NCBI RefSeq assembly: GCF_001685015.1
Contig: NZ_MAYT01000032.1
Coordinates: 6,639-70,638 of the forward strand
Direction of reading: 5' to 3'
DNA: 64,000 nt
From: Pseudobacillus wudalianchiensis
GTDB taxonomy: Bacteria; Bacillota; Bacilli; Bacillales; Domibacillaceae
Shown piece after piece: positions 8,996 to 18,066 of this stretch. The notes beneath the pieces were generated by a model that saw only the letters and a program-made list of their open reading frames with translations, had not been told where the DNA came from and did not search any database. A program made the translations under genes and the position numbers. Numbering within the stretch: the first letter of the stretch is position 1; each line of letters begins with the position of its first letter.

Positions 8996-9802
8996 TTAAT
9001 GAGCTTTCTCTTCCGCTTTGAGTGCAGCACAAACATCAGCTGAAATTTCATTAGTATTGGAGTAAGGTTCTTTAATGCGTAATAATCTCTTTAGTAAATA
9101 AACAGTGTCTGGTTCTAAAGAAAGTTCTTCTGTCCAAGGAAGAGCTTTTTTATTTTTAGAAGAGTAGGTAGTGTAAAGCAAATACAATAGGATCTCTCCT
9201 AGGTCATAGTAATCCTGTAGTTGCATCTCTAGGGTGCATTCTTGCTTATTAGATAGTGTGTGATGTGAGTCAACTGCCGCTCTATGCTTGGACAAACCAA
9301 AGTCAATTAAAAAGAGCTCCTTGTTTTTTATTAAAATGTTGGGAATACGTAAATCTTGGTGGTAAATATCTTTTTTATGAAGGTAATCCACTAATTCAAG
9401 CAGGTGTGAAACAATGAGTAAAGACTCTTTCTCATTAAACGTTTTTTTGCCTAAAAAGATCTGGTCTTCTAGATTATCCCCGTCAATGAAATTCATTACA
9501 TAAAATAAATATCCGTCATGGGCAAAAGCTTCAAATAATGTGGGGATACTTTTATGGTTCAGCATGCGCAAAATAGCCATTTCATTTTTAAACAATTCAA
9601 TGTCTTTTTTGCTACGCTTCTTGCTTGGACGGAGCTGTTTAATTACTTTATTTTCGCTTGTTTTTAAATCGTTGCATAGATAAACGATCCCATAGCTTCC
9701 CATGCCTATCACATGGACTATCTCGTAGCGGCCATTCAAGACCGCGCCTTTTTCAAAGGGTTTATCTACAAAAAACTGATAACATTTTCGAATTGCACGC
9801 AA
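8996..9802 (-). CDS. Hanks-type serine/threonine protein kinase, soluble
   Basis: A 268-residue single-domain kinase. Visible elements are the glycine loop GMGSYG (about 33-38), the ATP-anchoring lysine in KVIKQL, a catalytic loop HQDLRIPNIL in place of the common HRDLKPxN, and the metal-binding DFG in LIDFGLS. There is no membrane segment or PASTA domain, unlike PrkC; the size resembles the small Bacillus kinases such as YbdM. The start is a TTG at 9802 preceded by GGAAGGAAGGG, somewhat distant, so the first few residues are uncertain. It is convergent with the small Ser/Arg-rich gene. Confidence 0.85.
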   Translation of the reverse strand: MRAIRKCYQFFVDKPFEKGAVLNGRYEIVHVIGMGSYGIVYLCNDLKTSENKVIKQLRPSKKRSKKDIELFKNEMAILRMLNHKSIPTLFEAFAHDGYLFYVMNFIDGDNLEDQIFLGKKTFNEKESLLIVSHLLELVDYLHKKDIYHQDLRIPNILIKNKELFLIDFGLSKHRAAVDSHHTLSNKQECTLEMQLQDYYDLGEILLYLLYTTYSSKNKKALPWTEELSLEPDTVYLLKRLLRIKEPYSNTNEISADVCAALKAEEKAH

Positions 9803-9976
9803 AATTATAACGGTCCCTTCCTTCCCTCGCTGAATGTTAAGCAGTCAAACTTTTGGAATGGCGTTACCACAAGATATCATAATAAATCTAAAGGATGATA
9901 ACAAATAATTTACACTATGGGGGAATGTATTCAGCGCTTTTGTCTGTTTCATTGGATCATCCTGAATTCTATTGAT

Positions 9977-10015
9977 ACAGAAAAGAGATTATCCCGCTAG
10001 CCCGGATAATCTCTT
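9977..10015 (-). terminator. Terminator of the PAS-STAS gene
   Basis: A 12-base stem, AAGAGATTATCC pairing with GGATAATCTCTT, followed on the minus strand by a short T run. It lies directly after the stop codon of the minus-strand gene. Confidence 0.75.
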
Positions 10016-10026
10016 CTGGATATCAA

Positions 10027-10809
10027 CTATATTCTTAATACACTGCTGGAAGACTCCTTCTCTTGCAGCTTCATAATGTGCTTTAAACCAGCATGAGCGT
10101 CACGGAATATCGGCATATCTTTTAATTCCCGAATGCTTAGAGCCAGCTCGGGCTTGATTCCGACTATAATGCACTTCACTCCAATCAGTTTTAGGCAATC
10201 AGCTAACTTTTGAAGATAATCCCTAACACTGTCATCAAAATGGCTAATCCCTCTTAGACTGATAAGAAAGTACTCAATTTTTTGAGAGGTGCATTCTTCC
10301 AAAACAGTGGACAATACGAGCTCGCCGCGATTCCAGTCTAGCACACCTGCAAGCGGCAAGACGATTGTCTTTTCCCATATGTTTAAGAGAGGTACGGACA
10401 AATCTTCAATGAGCGCGTCTTTTCTTTTCTCTTCTTCAGCCTGCGAGGTGACATCCAAAAGCATTACCATATAGCCTTCAACCTGCTCGTTATTTTGGCT
10501 GTTTTTGATAGGAGTCACGACGATATCGGCGATAAATTTATTCTTGATCGTAATTCTTGCCCGATGGCCTTCTTGCAACTGCTCCATCATAAGTTGCTGA
10601 TGCTCAGGTTTTTTATGAAAAAAATCCATATTGAGCCCTATCATTTCTTCTGCGTTCGTTAGGCCATATAAAGGAGCAATAGCAGACAGGGACTTGGCTG
10701 CTTTCGTATTCATCCAAGTAATTTTATAGTCTGTATCCGCAATGATGATATTCTCCCCTATGCTATTCAAGGCATCTCTAGCTGATAGCTTCATTGATAG
10801 TCCATTCAT
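10027..10809 (-). CDS. PAS-STAS regulator, RsbR/YtvA-like
   Basis: A 260-residue cytosolic protein with an N-terminal PAS sensor domain (about residues 8-125, ending in VMLLDVTSQAEEE) and a C-terminal STAS domain (about 138-250). This domain order is found in stressosome-type RsbR paralogues and the blue-light sensor YtvA. The PAS part lacks the NCRFLQ cysteine motif of LOV domains, so it is not a flavin photoreceptor of that kind. In the STAS part the usual DITG phosphorylation loop reads SLRG, so the phosphoacceptor threonine appears to be replaced. It stands alone, closed by a terminator. Its signal and partner are unknown. Confidence 0.8.
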   Translation of the reverse strand: MNGLSMKLSARDALNSIGENIIIADTDYKITWMNTKAAKSLSAIAPLYGLTNAEEMIGLNMDFFHKKPEHQQLMMEQLQEGHRARITIKNKFIADIVVTPIKNSQNNEQVEGYMVMLLDVTSQAEEEKRKDALIEDLSVPLLNIWEKTIVLPLAGVLDWNRGELVLSTVLEECTSQKIEYFLISLRGISHFDDSVRDYLQKLADCLKLIGVKCIIVGIKPELALSIRELKDMPIFRDAHAGLKHIMKLQEKESSSSVLRI

Positions 10810-10999
10810 AACGTTTCATCCAGTTCTATAATTAATTTATCTCATTATATAGCAAGCTTATGAAGCAATAAAAGAAGAAAGATATGGTTTTGACAGACTT
10901 AAAAATATTCAGTAGGAAAGGGCTATAGGAAGGTCTAATATATATAGGTCAAACTAATTTAAAGTTCTTACTCAATTTTCCTTTTTTAGATCTGTATGC

Positions 11000-11005
11000 T
11001 ACAAT
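11000..11005 (+). promoter_or_regulatory. Extended -10 promoter of vmlR leader
   Basis: TGCTACAAT (10998-11006 region) forms an extended -10 element with TACAAT at 11000-11005; the -35 region is poor. Transcription would begin near 11012, giving a leader of about 230 bases before vmlR. Confidence 0.5.
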
Positions 11006-11035
11006 GTCTTTACCAAACAATAGAAGGGATGATGG

Positions 11036-11224
11036 GTGGACGATGGACAAATAATCTTATTTTCTACATTTGAAATCGCATATTTCAAATCACACGAAAT
11101 AGGATTAGTCTGCCCATTTTCTATATACTGTACAGCTATTGAATCAAATAGCTTATTTGAACAACGTAAAAATGCGGCTAATCCTTCCAAATCAATTGGG
11201 AGGATTTTTTTGTCCTCCCTTTAA
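11036..11224 (+). promoter_or_regulatory. vmlR leader: transcription attenuator with possible leader ORF
   Basis: The leader holds four readable elements. A perfect hairpin, ATTTGAAAT / ATTTCAAAT, lies at 11068-11090. A second, TCAAATA / TATTTGA, lies at 11144-11160. An intrinsic terminator, AATCCTTCC / GGGAGGATT followed by seven T, spans 11180-11211. AGGATTAG at 11101-11108 is perfectly complementary to CTAATCCT at 11178-11185, the left arm of the terminator, so it can act as an anti-terminator. A GTG at 11036, seven bases after AAGGG, opens a 62-codon frame that runs through the terminator and ends at 11224, just before vmlR. Ribosome stalling on such a frame could free the anti-terminator. 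B. subtilis vmlR is known to be induced by attenuation. Confidence 0.75.
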
Positions 11225-11242
11225 TAGAGAGGGATGAAGGGT

Positions 11243-12874
11243 ATGAACGAGCTATTTAAATTGCAAAATGTTCGTTTTGAAATAATGGATCTTATGATAT
11301 TTGAAGGGGTCAATGCCAGTGTCCAGCAAGGAGAAGTCATTGGAATCATTGGCAAAAATGGAGCCGGAAAATCTACTTTGCTTCAATTGATTCACCAGGA
11401 CTTGATTCCGACAGCAGGGCAAATCCGATGGCTGCAGCCAAATTTGGAGATGGCATTCGTTGAACAGGAAACGGAATCCTGCTCTTCCGCAGAAGTGAGC
11501 CCTGCAGAAGAAGTGCTGCTAAGGAAATGGAAAGTACCGAACCGCCATTTTTCACAACTAAGCGGAGGAGAGAAATTAAAAGCCCGATTGGCAAAAGGTT
11601 TTTCAAAAGACGTCCATCTTTTATTATTAGATGAACCAACGAATCACCTCGATGAGAAAAGTACTGAGCTGTTGATTGAGCAGATGAAAGATTATAAAGG
11701 CACAATTGTCCTCGTTTCACATGATCGCTATTTTTTAGATAAGGTCGCTACAAAAATTTGGTCAATTGAGGGCAAAAAATTGATTGAGCATAAAGGGAAT
11801 TACACAAGTTACATGGAAGCTCGCCATCAGAAGAGATTGACTCAGCAGCGCGAATATGAAAAGCAACAAAAAATGGTCGAGCGGATTGAATCCCAAATGC
11901 AAGAGCTCACGTCCTGGTCGAAAAAAGCCCATGCCGAGTCGACGAAACAGGAAGGCATCAAAGAACATTATCGCGTAAAGGCCAAGCGCATGGATGCTCA
12001 AGTAAAATCAAAACAAAAGCGTCTTGAAAAAGAGCTGGCAAAGGCCAAGGCAGAGCGAGTTGAACCGGAATATGAAGTACGCTTTTCAATGGAAGCGAGC
12101 AACAAGACGGGAAAGAGGTTTTTAGAAGTTAAAAACTTAACCAAGGTGTTTGGAGGATATCCATTATTTAAAAAAGCCAATTTTACCATTCAGCATGGAG
12201 AAAAGGTAGCGATCACAGGACCGAATGGCAGCGGCAAGACGACTTTACTGAAAATAATTGTTGGGGAGGAAACGGCAGAAGGAAAGGTATGGATTTCCCC
12301 TTCTGCCACGATCGGCTATTTAACGCAGGAGGTGTTTGATTTGCCGCTTGAACAAACACCGGAACAGCTGTTTTATCAAGACACTTATGAAGCGAGAGGC
12401 CAGGTTCAAAATTTAATGAAGCATTTGGGATTTACAGCCTCACAATGGAAAGAGCCCATTCAAAATATGAGTATGGGTGAGCGTGTAAAGTGCAAGCTGA
12501 TGGCCTATATTCTAGAGGAAAAAGATGTATTAATTTTAGATGAGCCGACGAATCACCTTGATTTACCTTCACGTGAACAATTGGAAAATACTTTAGCCCA
12601 ATATGACGGTACGCTGCTTGTCGTTTCACATGATCGCTACTTTCTCGAGAAAATAACCAACAGCAAGCTGGTTATAGCGAACAACAGCATCCATAAGCAA
12701 TGGAACGAAATGACCCAGGAAAGAGATGATCGGGATGAATTGCGTTTAAAGCTCGAAACAGAACGACAAGAGGTTTTAGGAAAGCTTAGCTTTATGACGC
12801 CTGCGGATCAAGCATACAAGGAACTCGATTTGAGATTTAAAGAGCTGACGAAGCAACTAAAGGAGCTTTCATAA
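11243..12874 (+). CDS. vmlR: ABC-F ribosome protection protein VmlR
   Basis: A 543-residue antibiotic-resistance ABC-F ATPase without membrane domains. Two ATP-binding cassettes are visible, with Walker A GKNGAGKST and GPNGSGKTT, signatures LSGGEKLKA and MSMGERVKC, and Walker B LLLDEPTNHLD and LILDEPTNHLD. They are joined by a long charged coiled linker, the antibiotic-resistance domain that reaches the peptidyl-transferase centre. From memory the sequence follows B. subtilis VmlR closely over its whole length; that protein protects against lincosamides, streptogramin A and pleuromutilins. I start at ATG 11243, nine bases after AGAGAGGG, which aligns with the known N-terminus, not at the ATG at 11234. 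Confidence 0.9.
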   Translation: MNELFKLQNVRFEIMDLMIFEGVNASVQQGEVIGIIGKNGAGKSTLLQLIHQDLIPTAGQIRWLQPNLEMAFVEQETESCSSAEVSPAEEVLLRKWKVPNRHFSQLSGGEKLKARLAKGFSKDVHLLLLDEPTNHLDEKSTELLIEQMKDYKGTIVLVSHDRYFLDKVATKIWSIEGKKLIEHKGNYTSYMEARHQKRLTQQREYEKQQKMVERIESQMQELTSWSKKAHAESTKQEGIKEHYRVKAKRMDAQVKSKQKRLEKELAKAKAERVEPEYEVRFSMEASNKTGKRFLEVKNLTKVFGGYPLFKKANFTIQHGEKVAITGPNGSGKTTLLKIIVGEETAEGKVWISPSATIGYLTQEVFDLPLEQTPEQLFYQDTYEARGQVQNLMKHLGFTASQWKEPIQNMSMGERVKCKLMAYILEEKDVLILDEPTNHLDLPSREQLENTLAQYDGTLLVVSHDRYFLEKITNSKLVIANNSIHKQWNEMTQERDDRDELRLKLETERQEVLGKLSFMTPADQAYKELDLRFKELTKQLKELS

Positions 12875-12951
12875 GGAAGAGAGTTCGATTGCATAGATAG
12901 GTGAGAATGGTAAAGAGCGAATAAAGTTATTTAATTTTAGTAGGAAAATAT

Positions 12952-12992
12952 AAGAGCCTTGCTACATTTTATTGTGTAGCAAGGCTCTTTAA
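12952..12992 (+). terminator. Intrinsic terminator of vmlR
   Basis: A 15-base perfect stem, AAGAGCCTTGCTACA with TGTAGCAAGGCTCTT across an 8-base loop, followed by a short T-rich stretch. Confidence 0.85.
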
Positions 12993-13117
12993 AGTTGCTT
13001 AGTTTCTATCCATCTAAGTGTATGTGCACTCAAACATCAATAATAAAGTCGTTTAATTCTTATTCAACTAAAGCCCCCGTCACTTTAACAAAAAAACCGT
13101 CCTCTAACAGTGGGCAA

Positions 13118-13150
13118 GGCACGAAAAAGACAGCCAACTAAAAACTGGCC
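13118..13150 (-). terminator. Possible terminator of the small hydrophilic protein gene
   Basis: On the minus strand ACGGCCAG and TTGGCTGT pair imperfectly around an A/T loop and are followed by five T. It stands just after the stop codon of the 55-residue gene. Confidence 0.5.
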
Positions 13151-13161
13151 GTATTTTTATT

Positions 13162-13329
13162 TTATTGATTTTCTTTCTTCACAGCTTCGCGAGTTAAACG
13201 TGCATTATTTAAGCCTTTATCGCTAAATGCGTTATCGCTATTCAGTTGATCTCCTATTGGTTCTCTGTCCATCTCGCCCTTTAGTACGCCTGGAGTTTTT
13301 CCATGTATATTTTCATGCTCTTGTGACAT
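13162..13329 (-). CDS. Small hydrophilic protein of unknown function
   Basis: A 55-residue protein starting MSQEHENIHGKTPGV. The ATG at 13329 is preceded by a perfect AAGGAGG at nine bases, which decides the start against the upstream ATG at 13350. The product has no membrane segment and no cysteine, is rich in Asn, Asp, Glu and Lys, and is probably partly disordered, like many small stress or spore proteins of Bacillus. I do not recognise a named family. Upstream (13330-13696) I see only AT-rich non-coding sequence. Confidence 0.75.
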   Translation of the reverse strand: MSQEHENIHGKTPGVLKGEMDREPIGDQLNSDNAFSDKGLNNARLTREAVKKENQ

Positions 13330-13696
13330 GATGTTTAACCTCCTTTTCATGTATTATCTGTTGCCCTTAACTTTCTTATACTAGGGCTAATACTGAGGAT
13401 GTATCTCGATTTGCTTTTCATTTCTTCTTCCATTAACCTACCCCGTTAGTCTAATAAAAATTAAACAGCTTTATTATCACTTAACAAGAGGTGGTATCAA
13501 AACGATTCTTCCGCTATTTGTTGAAATTCCATAGTAAAATTTTCTTTTTGTGTATGTAGAGTAACAACTGATAGATTGATGTCTTTATGAGGTTGTTTTC
13601 CGTAATTAGGCAAACATAATTTGCAGGAACTAAAGGCAAAATGTAAATAACAAATTACTTAACTTATGGATTTTTGCGGAAAGAAAAGGTGATGAG
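13330..13696. other. Intergenic stretch between small gene and splA
   Basis: About 370 bases holding the two divergent promoter regions. No open frame with a ribosome binding site is seen. I looked for a sigma-G type promoter before splA but could not fix one with confidence. Confidence 0.5.
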
Positions 13697-13960
13697 ATGG
13701 AACTATCTAACGAAAATCGAACGTATCAAGCTGGAGACATTGTCTATGTTTTTTATCGCAATCCCCATACTCAGGACGTAGCAAATATACAGGCGGCAGC
13801 GATCGTTAACGACCCGGATAATTCTGCTGGATTATCTTTGTTTTTATATGAAAATTACTATCCACTATCAAGTGAAATGGCGATTTATCCCACAGAGGAA
13901 GAGGCAAAGCAGGCTTACGAATACTATTACGGAATGGAATCAGAGGGGAGATTGGAATGA
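13697..13960 (+). CDS. splA: SplA, regulator of spore photoproduct lyase
   Basis: An 87-residue acidic protein that shares a transcript with splB; in B. subtilis SplA (79 residues) lowers splB expression. The start ATG at 13697 follows AAGGTGATGAG. The stop codon overlaps the splB start by four bases (ATGA), a sign of translational coupling. The sequence contains an N-terminal beta-rich part (YQAGDIVYVFYRNP) and a helix with an EYYYGME end. The call rests on position before splB and on overall similarity to remembered SplA. Confidence 0.82.
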   Translation: MELSNENRTYQAGDIVYVFYRNPHTQDVANIQAAAIVNDPDNSAGLSLFLYENYYPLSSEMAIYPTEEEAKQAYEYYYGMESEGRLE

Positions 13961-14985
13961 ATAAACCATTCAACCCTAAGTTGGTGTATTTTGAACCCGA
14001 TGCGCTGGATTATCCATTAGGCAAACAGCTTAAAGAGAAATTTGAAAAAATGGATGTTGAAATTCGATATACCACTTCTCATAATCAAGTGAGAAATCTT
14101 CCAGGTGAAAATGACTTTCAAAGGTACCGGGTTGCCAAATCTACACTAGTGGTCGGAATTAGAAAAACATTGAAATTTGACACTTCCAAGCCTTCTGCGG
14201 AGTACGCTATTCCTTTTGCGACGGGCTGCATGGGCCATTGTCATTATTGCTATTTACAAACGACCATGGGAAGTAAGCCGTACATTCGCACGTATGTAAA
14301 TGTAGATGAAATTTTGGAAGCTGCTGATCAGTACATGGCCGAACGTGCTCCCGAGATTACAAGGTTTGAAGCGTCCTGTACATCTGATATCGTTGGGATT
14401 GATTATTTGACTCATACATTAAAGCGTGCGATTGAACATTTTGGAGAATCGGAGTATGGGAAATTGAGATTCGTGACAAAGTTTCACCATGTTGATCACC
14501 TGCTTGATGCAAAACATAACGGAAGGACTAGGTTTCGATTTAGTGTGAATGCCGATTATGTCGTTAAAAACTTCGAGCCAGGGACTTCTCCTTTAGAGAA
14601 AAGAATTGAAGCGGCAGGAAAAGTCGCCAGAGCGGGGTATCCGCTTGGTTTTATTGTAGCTCCTATTTATCTTCATGAAGGATGGGAGGAAGGATACCTT
14701 CATATGTTTGAGCGTTTGGATGCAGAATTGCCTCCAGAAGCAAGGAAGGATTTGACGTTTGAGTTTATTCAGCATCGCTTTACGAAGCCAGCTAAAAGAG
14801 TAATCCAAAAAAATTACCCTATGACAAAATTAGAATTAGATGAAGAGAAAAGAAGGTATAAATGGGGAAAGTACGGAATTGGAAAATACATTTATCAAAA
14901 GGAAGAAGAGGAAGATATAAAAAATCATCTTTATTCCTATATGAGGAAATTCTTTCCAGAGGCAAAATTAGAATATTTCACATAA
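13957..14985 (+). CDS. splB: Spore photoproduct lyase
   Basis: A radical-SAM DNA repair enzyme that reverses 5-thyminyl-5,6-dihydrothymine in germinating spores. The [4Fe-4S] motif is GCMGHCHYC, with cysteines at residues 91, 95 and 98, and the catalytic cysteine that donates hydrogen to the thymine radical is present in FEASCTSD (Cys141). The length of 342 residues equals that of B. subtilis SplB. The gene is coupled to splA and ends before a strong hairpin. Its presence shows that the organism forms endospores. Confidence 0.97.
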   Translation: MNKPFNPKLVYFEPDALDYPLGKQLKEKFEKMDVEIRYTTSHNQVRNLPGENDFQRYRVAKSTLVVGIRKTLKFDTSKPSAEYAIPFATGCMGHCHYCYLQTTMGSKPYIRTYVNVDEILEAADQYMAERAPEITRFEASCTSDIVGIDYLTHTLKRAIEHFGESEYGKLRFVTKFHHVDHLLDAKHNGRTRFRFSVNADYVVKNFEPGTSPLEKRIEAAGKVARAGYPLGFIVAPIYLHEGWEEGYLHMFERLDAELPPEARKDLTFEFIQHRFTKPAKRVIQKNYPMTKLELDEEKRRYKWGKYGIGKYIYQKEEEEDIKNHLYSYMRKFFPEAKLEYFT

Positions 14986-15062
14986 AAGATGAAAGACCCA
15001 CGAATAGATAATGAGTTTTGAGAATTTGCTTGCTAATGGTTATTGAATTCGTTATTAAAAAT

Positions 15063-15102
15063 AATGCCCCTGGCTCCATTAAAGCCGGGGGCATTGTTTT
15101 TA
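15063..15102 (+). terminator. Terminator of splAB, probably bidirectional
   Basis: AATGCCCCTGGCT pairs with AGCCGGGGGCATT across a 7-base loop and is followed by GTTTTT. The convergent sstT gene ends at 15100, so the hairpin may serve both. Confidence 0.85.
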
Positions 15103-16338
15103 AGCTAATTTTTTAATATTTATCTTTTGTCCTTGTTTGCGTCGCTCTCTGAATTCAGCTGTTGCTGTGAAGAGGACGTCTGTAGAGGAGTTAAGGGCCG
15201 TTTCGAAAGAGTCTTGGAGAACCCCTACAATAAAGCCTACCCCTACTACTGTCATCGCTACATCATTTGAAATCCCGAACAGGCTGCAGGCTAGTGGGAT
15301 AAGCAATAAGGAACCGCCAGCCACTCCAGAAGCACCGCAGGCACATACAGCAGACAGAACACTCAAGATGATGGCTGTCGGGATATCCACTTGAATACCG
15401 AGTGTATGAACTGCTGCTAGTGTTAAAACAGAAATTGTTACCGCTGCACCGGCCATATTGATGGTGGCGCCTAACGGAATGGATACAGAGTAGGTATCCT
15501 TATCTAAGCCTAGTTTTTCACATAGTTTCATATTAACCGGAATGTTTGCCGCTGAACTGCGTGTGAAGAAGGCTGTAATACCACTTTCTCTAATACATTT
15601 AAATACGAGCGGGTATGGGTTTTGCCGCACAGCTAAGAACACAATAACGGGATTGACGACAAGTGCGACAAAAAGCATACAACCGATTAAAACGGCCAGT
15701 AATTTTCCATAGCTTAGCAAAGCATCAATGCCATTCGTTGTAATCGATTCGAAGACCAAGCCCATGATTCCTAGTGGAGCGAATTTAATGATCCATGTGA
15801 CAATTTTAGATACGGCATCTGAAAAATTAGAAATGACAGTCTTAGTAGAATCTGATGCATTCTTTAAAGCAAGACCAAGAAGAATCGCCCAAGATAATAT
15901 ACCAATATAGTTAGCGTTAGTGATAGCGTTAAAGGGGTTATCAACAATATTCATGAGTAATGTTTTGAGTACCTCGGAAACACCGCCAGGAGCCGCTAAG
16001 TCTCCCGTAGCCTTAGCTAGCGTTAAATGAACCGGGAACATAAAACTTACAATAACGGCGATAAGTCCAGCTAAAAAAGTTCCTAAAAGATAAAGGACGA
16101 CGATAGATGACATATTTGTTTTTTGACCGCTCTTGTGCTGAGCAATAGCGGACATAACCAAAAATAATACGAGTACAGGTGCAATCGCTTTCAAGGCGCC
16201 TACGAATAAAGAGCCTAAAATGACAACGGGTTTTGCTGCGTCAGGAATCGTTAAAGCTAGAGTAATACCAACAATTAAACCGATAATTATTTGCTTTACC
16301 AAGCTCAATCGATTCCACTTTTTTAATTGATTTTTCAT
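15100..16338 (-). CDS. sstT: Sodium:serine/threonine symporter SstT
   Basis: A 412-residue integral membrane transporter of the dicarboxylate/amino acid:cation symporter family, close in length to E. coli SstT. It has many hydrophobic helices and the family loop [14 protein letters not shown], followed by [14 protein letters not shown], which are substrate- and sodium-binding segments. The start ATG is preceded by AGAGGAGA. It is a single gene, convergent with splB. It imports L-serine and L-threonine with sodium. Confidence 0.9.
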   Translation of the reverse strand: MKNQLKKWNRLSLVKQIIIGLIVGITLALTIPDAAKPVVILGSLFVGALKAIAPVLVLFLVMSAIAQHKSGQKTNMSSIVVLYLLGTFLAGLIAVIVSFMFPVHLTLAKATGDLAAPGGVSEVLKTLLMNIVDNPFNAITNANYIGILSWAILLGLALKNASDSTKTVISNFSDAVSKIVTWIIKFAPLGIMGLVFESITTNGIDALLSYGKLLAVLIGCMLFVALVVNPVIVFLAVRQNPYPLVFKCIRESGITAFFTRSSAANIPVNMKLCEKLGLDKDTYSVSIPLGATINMAGAAVTISVLTLAAVHTLGIQVDIPTAIILSVLSAVCACGASGVAGGSLLLIPLACSLFGISNDVAMTVVGVGFIVGVLQDSFETALNSSTDVLFTATAEFRERRKQGQKINIKKLA

Positions 16339-16777
16339 AGATATCTCCTCTACTAATTTTAGAAAATGGCTATATTACATTACGCTGCTATGAGCCTGCT
16401 CTCCCTTCCTAAGATGGATCTAGTGACGGTTATATTGAATCAAACGATTATCTTAAAGGGTTATTTTTTCCATAGATGATGACCCTCACTCTCCGCTTTT
16501 TCAAGTGGACTACTAATCAATAAGATTATAGTGAATATTTAGATTTATTACAATAGTATTTTAGAAGAAAGAAAACGTTTGAATATTCTCAAAAGTATGG
16601 TTGCGTCCGAGTGAAAGTAAAGATGAGAAGCACAATGGGCTGAAGCGAATGTATTTACTATGTATGACAAAGAGACTGATACGGGAATGGTGTTGGACCT
16701 TGGAAGGAATTATTAGGTATATTAAAGACGTAAGGATAAAAATTATCTCTTTAAATCAAAGAAGGATGGATTCATAA
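16339..16777. other. Intergenic stretch between sstT and tag
   Basis: About 440 bases carrying the divergent promoters. I see no gene with a ribosome binding site. A weak catabolite-box-like sequence, AGAAAACGTTTGAA near 16569, departs at several positions from the consensus and is not called. Confidence 0.45.
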
Positions 16778-17359
16778 ATGAGTAGACGATGTGCGTGGGT
16801 AACGAAAGAGCCCCTATATATGGAGTATCATGATAAGGAATGGGGAGTACCCGTTTACGATGATCAACTGTTATTTGAGATGTTATGTCTAGAAGGAGCG
16901 CAAGCTGGTCTTAGTTGGTGGACCATTTTACAAAAAAGAGAAAATTACCGAAAAGCTTTTGATTATTTTAAAGCGGAAAAAATCGTCCATTACACGGACG
17001 AAAAATTGCAATCATTGCTAGAAGACAAAGGGATTGTCCGAAATAAATTAAAAATCAAAAGTGTGGTAACAAATGCCGAGGCATTTTTGCGATTGAAAGA
17101 GGAGTATGGTTCATTTGCTAATTATATATGGGGATTTGTGAATCACAAGCCGGTCGTCAATCACTGGAAAACAGCAGAAGAGGTTCCTGTTTCGGATGCC
17201 ATCAGTGATAAAATGAGCAAACAGTTAAAGAAAGACGGATTTAAATTTGTGGGCAGCACGATTTGCTACTCTTATATGCAAGCAGTAGGCATGGTCAATG
17301 ATCATACACTGGAATGCTTTTGTCATCCAGCTCACCAAAAATCCACTTTCAGAGAGTGA
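16778..17359 (+). CDS. tag: DNA-3-methyladenine glycosylase I (Tag)
   Basis: A 193-residue base-excision repair enzyme that removes 3-methyladenine from alkylated DNA. Family features are the N-terminal RCAWV with a zinc-ligand cysteine, HDKEWGVP, the LEGAQAGLSWWTIL active-site helix, and the C-terminal VNDHTLECFCHPAH region that supplies further zinc ligands. The length is usual. The gene is monocistronic with an AAGAAGGA ribosome binding site. It overlaps the 3' end of a decayed gene on the other strand. Confidence 0.95.
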   Translation: MSRRCAWVTKEPLYMEYHDKEWGVPVYDDQLLFEMLCLEGAQAGLSWWTILQKRENYRKAFDYFKAEKIVHYTDEKLQSLLEDKGIVRNKLKIKSVVTNAEAFLRLKEEYGSFANYIWGFVNHKPVVNHWKTAEEVPVSDAISDKMSKQLKKDGFKFVGSTICYSYMQAVGMVNDHTLECFCHPAHQKSTFRE

Positions 17360-17731
17360 ATAGAACAGGATCCGTTTCGATGAATTTTTTTAAAAATGAA
17401 TTCTTTGTGTGTAAGATGACAGTTTTTATATTCCAATGAATAGATACAGCAGCCTTCGATACAGACAGCATGATAGGACTTAAAGCAGCGCCGGTTTTAA
17501 CGAAGTAGGTTAGTATGATCGACAGGATGCCTGCCGTCCCTGATGTTGCGATGATCATTTGCCTTGTATGGTTATTTTCCGGCAAGGAACTGTAGTTTAT
17601 AATCGTGAGGACTGCCGCTAAAACAATAGTATATAAATAAATTCACTTTCTGTTTTATTTTTGTAAGAAAATATTCTTCCTAATAGAGCAGCTAAAATCA
17701 AAGCTCCGAATAGTATTTGCCATAATTCCAT
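17349..17731 (-). pseudogene. Frameshifted small membrane-protein gene
   Basis: On the minus strand an ATG at 17731, after GGAGAGGATCAGG, opens a frame beginning MELWQILFGALILAALLGRI, a membrane helix, that stops in an ILLF-TAG run. In another frame the sequence continues without a gap as LYTIVLAAVLTIINYSSLPE and then ENNHTRQMIIATSGTAGILS, two more membrane helices, to a stop at 17349. Joining the frames at one point near 17640 gives one three-helix protein, so I read it as one gene broken by a frameshift. The C-terminal part, after about GAALSPIML, may also be degraded. The family is not recognised. Confidence 0.5.
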
Positions 17732-18066
17732 CTACCTGATCCTCTCCAGGGTATTCTTCTATTCGCACATCATAGAGGATAGAGAAGAAATACAAAGGGC
17801 TGGATAGAGTTAGATAGAGATAAGCTAGAGCATAAAAATAATAAGAAAATGATGGATTTAAATGAGGATATTGTGTCAAAACTAATTAGTAAAGAATAAC
17901 ATAACTTCTCTTAGTCAAAAGAATTATTCCCAAGCACGGGTAAAATCTGGTTTATTCCTCCAGTTTTGCTCGTGTTTTTTGTTTTATGAACAAGAAGAAT
18001 ACAGTAATAAAGGATTAGTTAAATAACAATAATTTGAAAACTGTGATACAGTATACTTATACTTTC

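Noticed and set aside
16569-16582. Catabolite box upstream of sstT
   Set aside because: AGAAAACGTTTGAA differs from the consensus at three informative positions.
17655-17879. 74-residue frame on the minus strand
   Set aside because: It overlaps the broken membrane-protein gene out of frame, has no ribosome binding site and looks like chance.
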